In this document: positions 53,901 to 61,557 of the stretch, in pieces | Position numbering within the stretch: position 1 is the stretch's first letter | How the letters are laid out: each line of letters opens with the position of its first letter | Source of the DNA: Myxococcales bacterium | GTDB lineage: Bacteria > Myxococcota_A > Polyangia > Fen-1088 | DNA: 64,000 bases | Assembly (NCBI GenBank): GCA_003142855.1 | Contig: PLNW01000162.1 | Location: 62,001 to 126,000 of the forward strand | Reading direction: 5' to 3' | The notes under the pieces: model-generated | The model's database searches: none | Told to the model about the DNA's origin: nothing | What the model saw: only the letters and a program-made list of their open reading frames with translations | Position numbers and translations under genes: made by a program

Positions 53901-55879
53901 TCCCGGTCGCCGGGCACCAGCTTGAGAATCTGCGCCGCGGCCCACGACGCGGACGATACGTCGGCCAATCGCTCTTCGTACAGGCCCAGCAAGCGCCGCA
54001 GAAGATGGACCTTCTCAGCGTCGATGCTGGTTGCCTCGACCTGGCTGCGCAAGAGGGCGGCCAGCTCGGCCCACTGTTCGGCCCGCTCGTACGCCTCCAC
54101 CACCGCGCGCAGCGCGACCGCGTCCTTGGCATCGAGCGCGAGAACCTCACGGTAGACCACCGCCGCGCGATCAGGCGCGTTGAGTTTGTCGAGGTACAGC
54201 CGGGCCAGGCGCCGCAGAATCTCGGCCCGGGCCTCGGGCTCGCTGGCGGCTGCATCTTCGGCGAGAAGCTTGGCCATCTCTTCCCAGCGACCGGACTTCT
54301 GCAGGATGCGCTTGCAGGCCTCGCGCGCCCGCTGGTAGCTGGGATCCAACTCGAACATCTGCCGCCACACCGTCAGGGCGCGATCGATGTCGCCCAGCTT
54401 GGTCTCGGCGATAACCGCCACCTCTTCCAGACGAGGAAGCAGCTCGGACGCTGGGGTGCCAGTCGATCGCGCGTGGTTGAGCGCGAATTCCAGCACGTCC
54501 ACCAGTTCGCGCCAGGCACCACGCTGGCGGAAATGTTCGGCATAGGCGTGCAGCGCTTCGGGGTCGCTGGGGTGGGTTTGCAGGATGGCGTGCAAGTACA
54601 CCGCCGCCTGCTCGCGGTCACCCAACCGGTCGCGGTACAGCGACGCCAGCTCGCGCTGCAGTTTGAGGCGAAACTCTGGGTCCGTCGCCTTCTCGAGCTG
54701 CCGCTCGCGCAGCTCAGCCAGTTTGCCGAAATCCTGACGGTCGAGATACAGCGTCGCCAGCTCTTGCGATGCGGTTCCTCCCGCTGGCTCGAGAGCGACG
54801 ATTTCCTGGTAGATGCGCATCGCCTCGGCGATGTCGTTGAGCGAGGTGCGGGCCAGCTGGGCCCGCTTGAACAGGACTTCGATCTTCTCCTGGTCGCTGT
54901 GCGCGGTGGCCACACGCTCGCGCAGGAATCGGTCCAGATCGGCCAAGCGGTTCGCGTGGGTCAGCACGCGCTCCATGAGCGCCGAGGCTTCGGGATGGCC
55001 GGGCATCGCGGTCAAGGCCTTGCGCAGAGCTGCCACCGCGTTGTCCACGTCGCCGGCTTCGTGGCGGCGCCGTGCGATCTGGCTGTACAGACCCACGGCC
55101 CGCTCCGGGCCATCCGCGCCGGTCCACTGCGGGTTGGCGAAGACGGAGGCAAGCGTATCCAGGGCCTTGTCGTCGCGCGGATAGAGCCGAACAACATCGC
55201 TCAGTTTCTGGGCCGCTTGTTGCAGGTCACCAACCTTCTCGGCCAGCATGCGTCCCAGCCGGAAGGTCAGGTTCGCGCGCCGCTTTGGATCGGTGGTGGC
55301 CGCCAGCTCCAGCTCGAACAGGCGGCACGCGGTTGGGTACTCGCCGATTGCGGCGAAGATCTTTCGCGCCTGCTCGACGGTCTTCAGATTGTCGGCCGTG
55401 ATGCTGCCGCGCAGAGCAGGCGTGGACACTGCCCGCGCGATGCGTTGAATCTCCTGACCAGCGGCCTGCTCGGTTTCGGTCTTGATCTCCTCGATGCGAG
55501 CCGCATCCTGGACGCGCATCACCGCCGCTGCTTCCATCTCCAGCATGGTCAGGTACTCGTCGGTGCGACCTTGCTCGCGGTAGATGTCCTTGAGACGCTT
55601 GGCTGCCTTGCGATGGCTCGCGTCGCGGCTCACCGCATGGGCCAGGTCCGCCTCGGCTCCCGCGGTGTCGCTCAAATGGTCCAAGCGGACCTCGGCCGCC
55701 AGGTAGAAGAGCTCCGCCGCCTTGGCTTGGTCTTCGATGGCCTGGGCACGCGTCTCGTACAGCGTGACCAGCTTGTCGAACCGATTCGATTCACGATAGG
55801 CCTTGCGCAGAGCCACGAAGGCATCGCCGTTGGCGGGCTCTTTCTGCAAGACCTGTTCGTACTCGCGCTCGCTGGGCAT
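47906..55879 (-). CDS. Giant TPR-repeat protein (2657 residues)
   Basis: Almost the whole chain is made of TPR units of about 34-40 residues (for example YLEKAREACKRILQKSGRWEEM-like repeats, LATLYLDRQDFGKLAELRERQL). An acidic linker near residues 1270-1340 (EVTGEIEISDADIVDPGEL) splits the array. The last ~300 residues (from SQYLDPLQDLHFMAEVLAAVW) are a different alpha/beta domain with AIVVGPRLAEEAAVGELRFRIGRALELGRP. There is no signal peptide, so it is probably a cytoplasmic scaffold. ATG with GGAGG 7 nt upstream. Very long TPR proteins are typical of myxobacteria. It is the last gene of the pilQ-acc-TPR run; its role is unknown. Confidence 0.8.
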   Translation of the reverse strand: MPSEREYEQVLQKEPANGDAFVALRKAYRESNRFDKLVTLYETRAQAIEDQAKAAELFYLAAEVRLDHLSDTAGAEADLAHAVSRDASHRKAAKRLKDIYREQGRTDEYLTMLEMEAAAVMRVQDAARIEEIKTETEQAAGQEIQRIARAVSTPALRGSITADNLKTVEQARKIFAAIGEYPTACRLFELELAATTDPKRRANLTFRLGRMLAEKVGDLQQAAQKLSDVVRLYPRDDKALDTLASVFANPQWTGADGPERAVGLYSQIARRRHEAGDVDNAVAALRKALTAMPGHPEASALMERVLTHANRLADLDRFLRERVATAHSDQEKIEVLFKRAQLARTSLNDIAEAMRIYQEIVALEPAGGTASQELATLYLDRQDFGKLAELRERQLEKATDPEFRLKLQRELASLYRDRLGDREQAAVYLHAILQTHPSDPEALHAYAEHFRQRGAWRELVDVLEFALNHARSTGTPASELLPRLEEVAVIAETKLGDIDRALTVWRQMFELDPSYQRAREACKRILQKSGRWEEMAKLLAEDAAASEPEARAEILRRLARLYLDKLNAPDRAAVVYREVLALDAKDAVALRAVVEAYERAEQWAELAALLRSQVEATSIDAEKVHLLRRLLGLYEERLADVSSASWAAAQILKLVPGDREALLRLESILERSSDKPRLVKMLEYHLRYSTSAEEKLGLVRRVADLLQNQVDDFDRAIPYWENILKHVPGDQQALQALLAGYEKAGRHEDLARTLDMQITALAADPSARAEFLRRLARLAGDALKQAPRAQQAWQDLLKIVPGDREALEALSAIASAQSDWATLADLLARRIALSTNPAEAVPMALERARLLVEKLDDSAEAIRTLEHTISDLDPASVEAHQALRQVAEARNDWPRVASVAERQLSFATDPKERVLRALEIGCLYRDRLQDANKAIGAFERVIEIEPEQSDALTALAPLYAETNDGEAFIATAEKLLHHTEEATQRRRLHFEMAGAAETMLKEPRRAFDLLRRAYVEKPDEEALARLEAAAEAHGLWEDLIKVYAGEGARSADPLAQVQLAIKVAGLCESRLQQPARAFTVLREALAHDPAGTVLLPELERLARTSKDWQGLLDVYAQVARGRTQPEERFALLCLRANLRETEMGDPSGAFDELLRAFALSQGNEVTRLEILRLAEATGRWEDALSVEGQAFARATTTAEKVTVARRAAALVEDKVKDRVRAFRAYLNAFRLAPEDGEIAGNLWRLGALIGRYQEADARQPSAPVRAGSESADSEVEAAEVDLLTPTPVATGGAAAPMLEFDEVTGEIEISDADIVDPGELPEPDAPAAAPVSVGFETPWHEWVQAYELLPADLITRHHYLKKQAEIWERGAHDNDLALDTLERAFVLKTSDDSVRTDMERLAREGERWDHVCEIYLRAAEREARPEAVTLNLRVGQIREELGQIALAEERYRKVVVLETDNPFAVERLEQMFRTQERWADLAQILERRITVPGGRLEGPEARRRAFELAELYEKRLERPYEAVDTFERYVASSEEEERGLVAGDPRAPALAQEARAGYAALARLYGRVGMAQKAATALQRELELTGEGEDAREARWRLAEIYERELSLPARAVEIYEDILKRAPHDAEALAALDRLQQAMGRFEALAEVLRRRAEISEGTEKNELVWRRARILEEKLGNPEAAAACLRSLGADALSDERTAAALLRNLRSAGLAHEALRILEQRIEVLAKAGNDPKLIAALNLEMAQLKSDDLSDPKGAQQAIEAAFKLQPEDPEVLGALARFHLKGNDFQSYADVLLRRADALAGQPEQAAALLEAGAVFRDQLGQPAEARACFEKAVNLHPSNPDVLAALAATLTGEGRIDEAKDLYERQLSLCDSPSAKAAVLTNLARALCEKPDGLTEAERRLDEALDLDPNHLPAVVTMADILYREEQWDRAERRLNEALRRMRGQPEQTAKLYHRLGEVYEKLGRLDEGYRQLVEADKALPGQLMLRIALGENRFQARRWRDAATHLEGIADHVAAPNYPEEVALALAHGAMAELRQKRPERAAALHEAALRLSPSHPQTLRALADLAIERGDKLEAARSLRLVAESCGDPAEQCRLYEQIGDLHLALGNMAAAREAYEEAVARIEADTLEQVPLLEKTLAAQRTEGSPRTAIETARRIADIVVEPKDRAARRCEIAAFEMEQGNFDRAADLLEQAIVDDPSDESALWSLCEAYERAGRGADVATTLQRVLPQLAEPPADAELAHRRAVLWAKLGALLVPTDPAAAVGALQAAITADPNRVEARLALAEIYGARPEHREMAIENHKAILGFDPIRQESLHALAADHIGLGHIDRARCLLEVLDLFGFTTDEDKDFLAQNPAPERKPDDPYAGTMEDGGRSQYLDPLQDLHFMAEVLAAVWEGAPGLSQANLDSFGVTAKDKVSTVADLAIAQIWGQAAKTLGNRRTSLYLRPDADFDGVSLVGVAPPAIVVGPRLAEEAAVGELRFRIGRALELGRPEYLLAATLPAPEFDILFMGVLKAFHPKHARFRAGSEDAATEQAAKLKKALPYKIAKRVGELFQEHAEIALDPARWREGAREAGNRAGLLLCGAAKVAVHIVGHESIPGASAALDAETLRDHAGKPGPLRDLLRFAVSDAYLDARDRLGLGRPAA

Positions 55880-56018
55880 TTCGGGCCCTCCGGAGGATTA
55901 GGCGATGGCGCCGGTCAAGCTACAACCGGGAAGGGTGAAGCTCCAATAGGGGAAGCGACGCTAGCATCACCGGCGTGGGAAACCAAGAGCCGCGCAGGGT
56001 GGTCGGGCGATAGATAGC

Positions 56019-58424
56019 CTAGTGGGGGCTCCCGCGCGACTTCAGCGCCGCCAGGCGGCGCTGTACGTCACGGAAGGTCGGATCTCGCTTGGAGACCCGT
56101 TCAAAGTAGTAGAGGGCCTCGGCGCGGTCGCCTGTGTTGTAGAAAAGGTTGCCGAGGAGGAAGTAGAGCTGCGTGGCCTCGACCTCGCTGGCGCGCGGGC
56201 TCTTGAGTGCGTCCTGGTAGCACCGGGTGGCTTCTGCGCGGTTGCCCATGGCCTCGTGGCTTTCGCCGATCATGGTGAGAGCAAACACCTCGCGCTTGGG
56301 GTCGCCCAGCAGCGCCGTGAAGTGCTGGATGGCGACATCGTGGCGCTCCATGGTCTTGTTCATCAGCCCCAGGTCAGCCTCGGTGTCGAGATCCTGCGAA
56401 GGGAATCCTCCCGTGGCCGCTTGCGGCATCGGGGTCGGCTCCGCCGCTGTCGGCGCGGTAAGCTCCGGCGGCAGTGGCTCCTTGGGTGCCGTGCCCTTCT
56501 TGACGAACATCAACTTTTCGCGCCGGTCCGCTACCAAGATGTGGCCGGGATGGCGCTTCTCCAGCTCGTCGAGCAACGCCTGCGCTTCTTCAGCCAGCTC
56601 CTGCTCGATAAAGAAATCGACCTGCTCCAGGTCGTCCAACACCGGATCGGAACCGTCGTCATCCGTTTCCGCACTGTCCGCCGGTGGGATTGGGCTCGCA
56701 GCGGCACTCGCAGGCTCCGGTCGGGACTTCGGCGTAGCAGGCGTGTTCCCTTCGTCGAAGTCTCCGGCGCCTTCCTCCTCATCGACTCGGGCACTGCCGA
56801 ACGCCTCGGCCAGCGCCGCTACCGCGCCGGTCTTGCCCTCCGCCTCGTCGCCGGGCAGCGCCTCGTCGCCATCGAGTTCAATTTCGCCACTGTCGATCAA
56901 CTCCGGCTCAGGCGTCGCCGCCCGAAGGGCAGGGGTACTTGCGCGGGCTGCCACTGAAGCAGCCGGCGCAACCCCTGGGGTCAAGCGGCTGGCTGCAGTC
57001 AAAACCTCCTGAGCCCGGCGGGCGTTCGGGTTCATCTCCAAAGCTCGTCGGGCGTAGGTGGCTGCGCTGGCTCGGTTTGTTTGGAAGAGCTGGTGGGCCA
57101 GAATTTCCAGTTCCGCCGCCGCCTCGGCCTTGCGGCCAAGCTGGGTCAACACCGCAGCCAGGCGCTCGTGCGCCCCGATATGGGATGGGACTCGCTCGAA
57201 CACACGCCGCAGATGATCGGCAGCGCGCTCCACAAGTCCGTACCTCACGAACACGTCGGCTTCGGCCAGGATTCGCTTGATCTCGCCTTCGTCTTCGGGC
57301 TTTTCCACCAGGCCCGAGGCGATGGCCGCTCGGTCCGCGATGCTGGGGACCTCATCGAAAGAAGAAGTCTTGTACTTGTTCTGCAGCGCGACGGGAACCT
57401 CCATCTCACTGAAGGTGATCGCTGTGGCTCGCCCAGAGGTTGCGGGTCCTGGGGTCATGTCGCCGGACAGGCTAGGCATCCGTCGGTGCAGCGGGATGAC
57501 AGGGGCAGGAGTCTCGACGGCACCGGGCGTGATCCGTCCCAGCATCGCGTGGATTTCGGGATCATTCGGATCCAGGGCAAGGGCTCGCTGGATGGTCTGG
57601 TTGCGTTCCGCGCTGCGCCCCGTGTTGGCGTAGATACGGCAGAGTTCCTTGAGCACGGGCAAGCTCTTGTGCGGCTGACCCAGCTGCTCAAAACAACGGG
57701 CCAGAAGGTCGAGGGTCCCGACGTCGCCTTGGTTGGCCTCGAAACAGGGCTTGAGCCGGGCCAGGGCGGCCCGGGCGTTGTTGTGATCCAGGTAGCTGGC
57801 GGCAAGTTCCTTGCCGAGAGCCAGATCGTCGGGCTGGTAGTACAGGATTCGCTCTGCCACACGGGTGAACTCATCACTTCGCCCTTGGGCCTTGAGCAGA
57901 TTGGCCGCCTCGCGGAACTCGGCCACGGCGTCGTTGATCTCTCCCGCTTGCACCGCCAACTCGGCATAGCGGATGCGCGTGGCCGGCTGGTCCGGATTGA
58001 GTTCGAGGACCTGCTTCAGCGCGGCCAGCGCCTCAGTAAGCTGGCCGGCCTTCTGGTGGAGCAAGACAGCCTGCTCCAGTTGCTGGATGGCATCTGAGAA
58101 CAACCCCAGTTGGCGGTAAACGTCCGCCAGCTTGACCCGGGCTGCCACTGACCCAGGAGAAAGCTTGATGATGTTCTTGTAGACGGCTACCGCGCGCTGG
58201 AAGAACCCCTGCTCGACGTAGAGGTCCACCGTGGTTTGATAGACCTCAGTGGCCTTGTCGTTCTGCCCGAGGCGAACATGCACCTCCGCCATACGCAGCC
58301 AGGTGCGGGTGTCCTTCGCGTCTTCCTTGACGGCGTTCTGGAACTCCGTCAGGGCCTTTTCGAGGCTTCCCCGCTCAAGGTACTTCTGCGCGGCTGCGAG
58401 GTGTTTGTCTTTCTTGGTTACCAC
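56019..58424 (-). CDS. TPR-repeat protein (801 residues)
   Basis: Residues 1-280 form about eight TPR units (KYLERGSLEKALTEFQNAVKE, VKLADVYRQLGLFSDAIQQL), a low-complexity region follows, then a second TPR block at about 360-460. A long Ala/Pro/acidic linker (about 480-620) and a final TPR block (about 690-790) follow. The layout resembles myxobacterial TPR scaffolds near motility and pilus genes, though no specific orthologue is claimed. The start is GTG; a TTACCG-CATA-CGGTAA palindrome lies 25 nt upstream. No signal peptide. It is followed after 139 nt by the giant TPR gene. Confidence 0.8.
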   Translation of the reverse strand: MVTKKDKHLAAAQKYLERGSLEKALTEFQNAVKEDAKDTRTWLRMAEVHVRLGQNDKATEVYQTTVDLYVEQGFFQRAVAVYKNIIKLSPGSVAARVKLADVYRQLGLFSDAIQQLEQAVLLHQKAGQLTEALAALKQVLELNPDQPATRIRYAELAVQAGEINDAVAEFREAANLLKAQGRSDEFTRVAERILYYQPDDLALGKELAASYLDHNNARAALARLKPCFEANQGDVGTLDLLARCFEQLGQPHKSLPVLKELCRIYANTGRSAERNQTIQRALALDPNDPEIHAMLGRITPGAVETPAPVIPLHRRMPSLSGDMTPGPATSGRATAITFSEMEVPVALQNKYKTSSFDEVPSIADRAAIASGLVEKPEDEGEIKRILAEADVFVRYGLVERAADHLRRVFERVPSHIGAHERLAAVLTQLGRKAEAAAELEILAHQLFQTNRASAATYARRALEMNPNARRAQEVLTAASRLTPGVAPAASVAARASTPALRAATPEPELIDSGEIELDGDEALPGDEAEGKTGAVAALAEAFGSARVDEEEGAGDFDEGNTPATPKSRPEPASAAASPIPPADSAETDDDGSDPVLDDLEQVDFFIEQELAEEAQALLDELEKRHPGHILVADRREKLMFVKKGTAPKEPLPPELTAPTAAEPTPMPQAATGGFPSQDLDTEADLGLMNKTMERHDVAIQHFTALLGDPKREVFALTMIGESHEAMGNRAEATRCYQDALKSPRASEVEATQLYFLLGNLFYNTGDRAEALYYFERVSKRDPTFRDVQRRLAALKSRGSPH

Positions 58425-58448
58425 CTGAAACAGTCCAGCCCTACAGTG

Positions 58449-58464
58449 TTACCGCATACGGTAA
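58449..58464. promoter_or_regulatory. Perfect palindrome upstream of the TPR gene
   Basis: TTACCG-CATA-CGGTAA (16 nt) sits 25 nt before the GTG start of the 801-residue TPR gene. On the minus strand it overlaps a plausible -35/-10 pair (TTTACA and TAACAC, 16 nt apart), so a repressor operator is possible. The rest of the 228-nt gap to accC contains an imperfect inverted repeat built on AGGGACAGTGGCAGGG and its complement. Confidence 0.4.
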
Positions 58465-58652
58465 ACCTGTAAAGGCATGGACAGAAATTTGCGATCAATG
58501 TGGGGCTTGGGATGGCCCCTGAGCGACGAGTCAAGCGGGGATAGGGACAGTGGCAGGGGCGACCTGAGGCCGCCCCGAGCCCACCGCCTCTGCGCCCGTC
58601 ACTATCACCATCCCCGTCAACTGTCCCTGCCACCGCACCCGCCACTGGCGAC

Positions 58653-59975
58653 TCAAAGGCGCTCTAGGAAGTGGGTATCGAATTTCCCTGCGATGAAATC
58701 GGGATGGTTGATGACCCGCTTGTGCAGCTCGACGTTGGTCTTGATGCCTTCCACCACCACCTCGCCCAAAGCCCGACGCAGTCTGGCTAGGGCCACGTGG
58801 CGGTTCTCTCCGTGCACAATCAGCTTCGCGATCAGCGAGTCGTAGAACGAGGGAACGCGATAGTGGGCATAGATGTGCGTGTCGACACGCACGCCTGGCC
58901 CGCCGGGAAGATTTAGCGCCGTGATCAGCCCGGGCGAGGGTGCGAAGGTCACGGGATCCTCGGCGTTGATGCGAACCTCGATGGCGTGACCGCGCGGCCG
59001 CATGTCCGGGGGGAAGCGTATCGGATCGCCGGCGGCCAGCCTCATCTGCTCCCGCACCAGGTCCACGCCAAAGACCATCTCGGTGACCGTGTGCTCGACC
59101 TGGATGCGCGTGTTCATCTCGATGAAGTAGAAGTGCTTTTCTTCGTCGAGCAGGAATTCCAAGGTGCCAACCGTGCGGTAGCCGATGGCGGAGGTGGCCT
59201 TGCGTGCCGTGCGCAGAAGCTCGACGCGCCGGGCGTCGTCGAGTGCCACCGAGGGTGCTTCCTCGATCAGTTTCTGGTGCCGGCGTTGGATGGAGCACTC
59301 GCGCTCGCCCATGGCAATGGCCGCAGAGCCGTCGCCCAGAACCTGCACTTCGATGTGTCGGGGCCGCCCGATGTAGCGCTCCAGGTAGACCGCGGGGTTG
59401 TTGAACCCGGCCTGGGCTTCAGCCCTCGCTGAGGCCAACTGGGTGAAGAGCCGCGCCTTGTCGTCGACGATCTTCATGCCCCGACCGCCGCCGCCACCCG
59501 TCGCCTTGATGATGACGGGCAACCCGATACGCTCCACCGCCTCTTCCGCCTGGCGGTCGGTTTCGATGATGGGCGAGCCGGGAACCACAGGAACGCCCGC
59601 CGCCTCCATGGCTTTGCGCGCGGATACCTTGTCGCCCATGAGGCGCATCAGTTCCGGCTGGGGGCCAATCCAATGGATCCCGCACCTCTGCACGACTTCG
59701 GCGAATTCGGCATTCTCGGCCAGGAATCCGTAGCCTGGGTGGATGGCGTCGGCGCCGGTGACCTCCGCTGCGCTGATCAGGGCGGGGACGTTGTTGTAGC
59801 TCTGGCGCGCGGGGGGCGGGCCGATGCACACCTTCTCATCCGCAAAGCGGACATGCAGGGCGTCCGCGTCTGCGGTGGAATGGACCGCGACGGATCGCAG
59901 TCCCATGTCGCGACAGGCGCGAATTATGCGCAGGGCGATTTCGCCACGGTTGGCTATTAGTACTTTCTTGAACAC
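58653..59975 (-). CDS. accC: Biotin carboxylase subunit of acetyl-CoA carboxylase
   Basis: It carboxylates biotin on AccB with ATP and bicarbonate, for fatty acid synthesis. The 440-residue ATP-grasp enzyme starts FKKVLIANRGEIALRI, with GYGFLAENAEFAEV, the glycine-rich lid GGGGRGMKIV, ECSIQRRHQKLIEEAPS and the catalytic EMNTRIQVEHTVTE segment. The length is normal. The start is GTG. It follows accB by 77 nt and is transcribed with aroQ, Roadblock and pilQ genes. The carboxyltransferase genes accA and accD are elsewhere. Confidence 0.95.
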   Translation of the reverse strand: MFKKVLIANRGEIALRIIRACRDMGLRSVAVHSTADADALHVRFADEKVCIGPPPARQSYNNVPALISAAEVTGADAIHPGYGFLAENAEFAEVVQRCGIHWIGPQPELMRLMGDKVSARKAMEAAGVPVVPGSPIIETDRQAEEAVERIGLPVIIKATGGGGGRGMKIVDDKARLFTQLASARAEAQAGFNNPAVYLERYIGRPRHIEVQVLGDGSAAIAMGERECSIQRRHQKLIEEAPSVALDDARRVELLRTARKATSAIGYRTVGTLEFLLDEEKHFYFIEMNTRIQVEHTVTEMVFGVDLVREQMRLAAGDPIRFPPDMRPRGHAIEVRINAEDPVTFAPSPGLITALNLPGGPGVRVDTHIYAHYRVPSFYDSLIAKLIVHGENRHVALARLRRALGEVVVEGIKTNVELHKRVINHPDFIAGKFDTHFLERL

Positions 59976-60052
59976 GGTGATGGTGCTTTCGGATTCACCA
60001 CAGAAGACAGCGAGGCGGATCCGAGATCGGTGTCTTCCGCGGGGAGATCGTC

Positions 60053-60586
60053 CTAGGCCTTTTCGATGCGGAACAAGGGATGCCCATACTCGACGTGTTC
60101 CGCGTTCTTCACCAGAATCTCGAGGATCTTGCCGTCGAAATCAGATTCGATCTCGTTCATCAGCTTCATGGCTTCGACGATGCACAGGACCTGGCCTTTG
60201 CGCACGGTTTGGCCGACGTCGACGAAGGGCGGCGCCTCGGGAGCCGGGGCACGGTAGAAAGTGCCCACGAACGGCGAGGTGAGGAGCACGCCGACCTCGA
60301 CGGGCTTTTCCATCTTGTCGGCGGTCGCAACGGGCGGGGGAGGGGGCAAGGGCGGGGCTGCCGATGCTGCGGCTGTTCCGGCAGGGCCACCCGCCTGGCG
60401 GCGGACGATGCGTATTCCGCCGCAGGGGTCTACTCCCAGCTCAGCCAGGTCAAACTCAGTGGCGATCTCGGCCAGTTCTCGCACGGTGGCGAGTTCCTCG
60501 GGCCCGAGGGCGCATAGCGGCTCCTCACAACAACAAGACGAGGACTTCTTCTCGTCTTTTCGAACCGGGGCCTTGGCTTTGCTCAT
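60053..60586 (-). CDS. accB: Biotin carboxyl carrier protein of acetyl-CoA carboxylase
   Basis: The 177-residue protein carries biotin on the lysine of EAMKLMN near residue 140, within a lipoyl-type barrel (SPFVGTFYRAP; VGQTVRKGQVLCIVEAM). A Pro/Ala linker precedes it (about residues 75-95). The N-terminus is unusual in having the cysteine cluster SSSCCCEEPLC at about residues 15-25. Its ATG overlaps the aroQ TGA (ATGA). It pairs with the AccC encoded next. Confidence 0.94.
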   Translation of the reverse strand: MSKAKAPVRKDEKKSSSCCCEEPLCALGPEELATVRELAEIATEFDLAELGVDPCGGIRIVRRQAGGPAGTAAASAAPPLPPPPPVATADKMEKPVEVGVLLTSPFVGTFYRAPAPEAPPFVDVGQTVRKGQVLCIVEAMKLMNEIESDFDGKILEILVKNAEHVEYGHPLFRIEKA

Positions 60587-61140
60587 CGGGGGAGGGCTCC
60601 TTTCTTAGGCGAGGCAACCGCAGGGCGTGGCTTTGCGGAAGACAGTTCTACATCAGGGGAAGGCGCCTGCGCTCCAAACGGGCGGGAGGTGAAAAGCTGC
60701 GCGAGCGCCTCCAGCGCCAGCCGGTAGCCCACAGGTCCCAGCCCGGCGATCTGGCCCAGGCAAACCGGAGCCAGCAGGGAACGGTGGCGGAATTCCTCGC
60801 GTGCATGAAGGTTGGACAGGTGGACTTCCACGGTGGGCAGGGCCACGGCCGCGATGGCGTCGCGCAGAGAGACACTGGTATGGGTCAGCCCGCCCGCGTT
60901 GATGATGAGACCACTCGCCTGCCCGCGCGCCTGCTGCACCCGATCGATGAGGGCGCCTTCTTGGTTCGACTGAAACGTCTGCACCAGCAGTCCCAGCTCA
61001 CGACCCCGCGTGCGCAGGCCAACGTCGATCTCCTGCAAGGTGGTGTGGCCGTAGATGTGGGGTTCTCGTGAACCGAGCAGGTTCAGGTTTGGGCCGTGCA
61101 GAACCACGACGACCGGTAGAGACGTCGGCTTGGCGTTCAC
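60583..61140 (-). CDS. aroQ: Type II 3-dehydroquinate dehydratase
   Basis: It dehydrates 3-dehydroquinate in the shikimate pathway. The core has VVLHGPNLNLLGSREPHIYG with the active-site tyrosine, FQSNQEGALIDRV, INAGGLTHTSVSLRDA and VEVHLSNLHAREEFRHRS. With the GTG start at 61140, which overlaps the Roadblock stop (GTGA), it has 185 residues, about 35 longer than usual because of a Pro/Lys-rich C-terminal tail. Placement next to accB is also seen in other deltaproteobacteria. Confidence 0.93.
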   Translation of the reverse strand: MNAKPTSLPVVVVLHGPNLNLLGSREPHIYGHTTLQEIDVGLRTRGRELGLLVQTFQSNQEGALIDRVQQARGQASGLIINAGGLTHTSVSLRDAIAAVALPTVEVHLSNLHAREEFRHRSLLAPVCLGQIAGLGPVGYRLALEALAQLFTSRPFGAQAPSPDVELSSAKPRPAVASPKKGALPR

Positions 61141-61496
61141 AGGTCGGCCCGAATCTGGGGAGCCGTCAGGCGCATCACATAGCGCGCTTTGCCGAAGCTC
61201 GAGTCGGGGCGCACGGCACACGCGACGAAATACTCCTCGCTCAGCACGTAGGTGAGAATGACCAGCTTGTCGGTTCGTATGGTGATTTCCGCCGCCTCGC
61301 CCAGGTCGAGCTGCTCGACCGCCTTGCGCATCTGTGTAACGGCGTGGGCCAGCTCCATGCCCATGGTCTGAATGTCGATCTTGTCTTGCCCGTCCCGGCT
61401 GTATTGCTCAACCGCGATGCCGTCAAACCCCATCAGAATCGCGGCCACGCCCCCATCGAGGCGGTTGACCATTTTCTGAAGGGTGTCACGGAACAT
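61137..61496 (-). CDS. Roadblock/LC7-domain protein (MglB-like)
   Basis: From ATG 61496 the protein has 119 residues and is a single Roadblock/LC7 fold: LQKMVNRLDGGVAAILMGFD, GIAVEQYSRDGQDKIDIQ, LVILTYVLSEEYFVACAV. Such proteins regulate small Ras-like GTPases; MglB, which controls motility polarity, is the best-known relative. The longer frame from 61646 begins with an Arg-rich stretch that overlaps the upstream lipoprotein gene and is not likely to be translated. The location between pilQ and aroQ/acc suggests a link to pilus polarity, but this is inference. Confidence 0.78.
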   Translation of the reverse strand: MFRDTLQKMVNRLDGGVAAILMGFDGIAVEQYSRDGQDKIDIQTMGMELAHAVTQMRKAVEQLDLGEAAEITIRTDKLVILTYVLSEEYFVACAVRPDSSFGKARYVMRLTAPQIRADL

Positions 61497-61557
61497 GCGT
61501 CCGGCTTCTAGCCACCGCGAGCCGGGCGTGTCAATAGCAGCTGGCGGGGTGGCGCGG

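Noticed and set aside
52781..56017. 1078-codon open frame antisense to the giant TPR gene
   Set aside because: It is a shadow of high-GC TPR coding sequence; no start signal or family motif was seen, and the opposite strand has clear TPR repeats.
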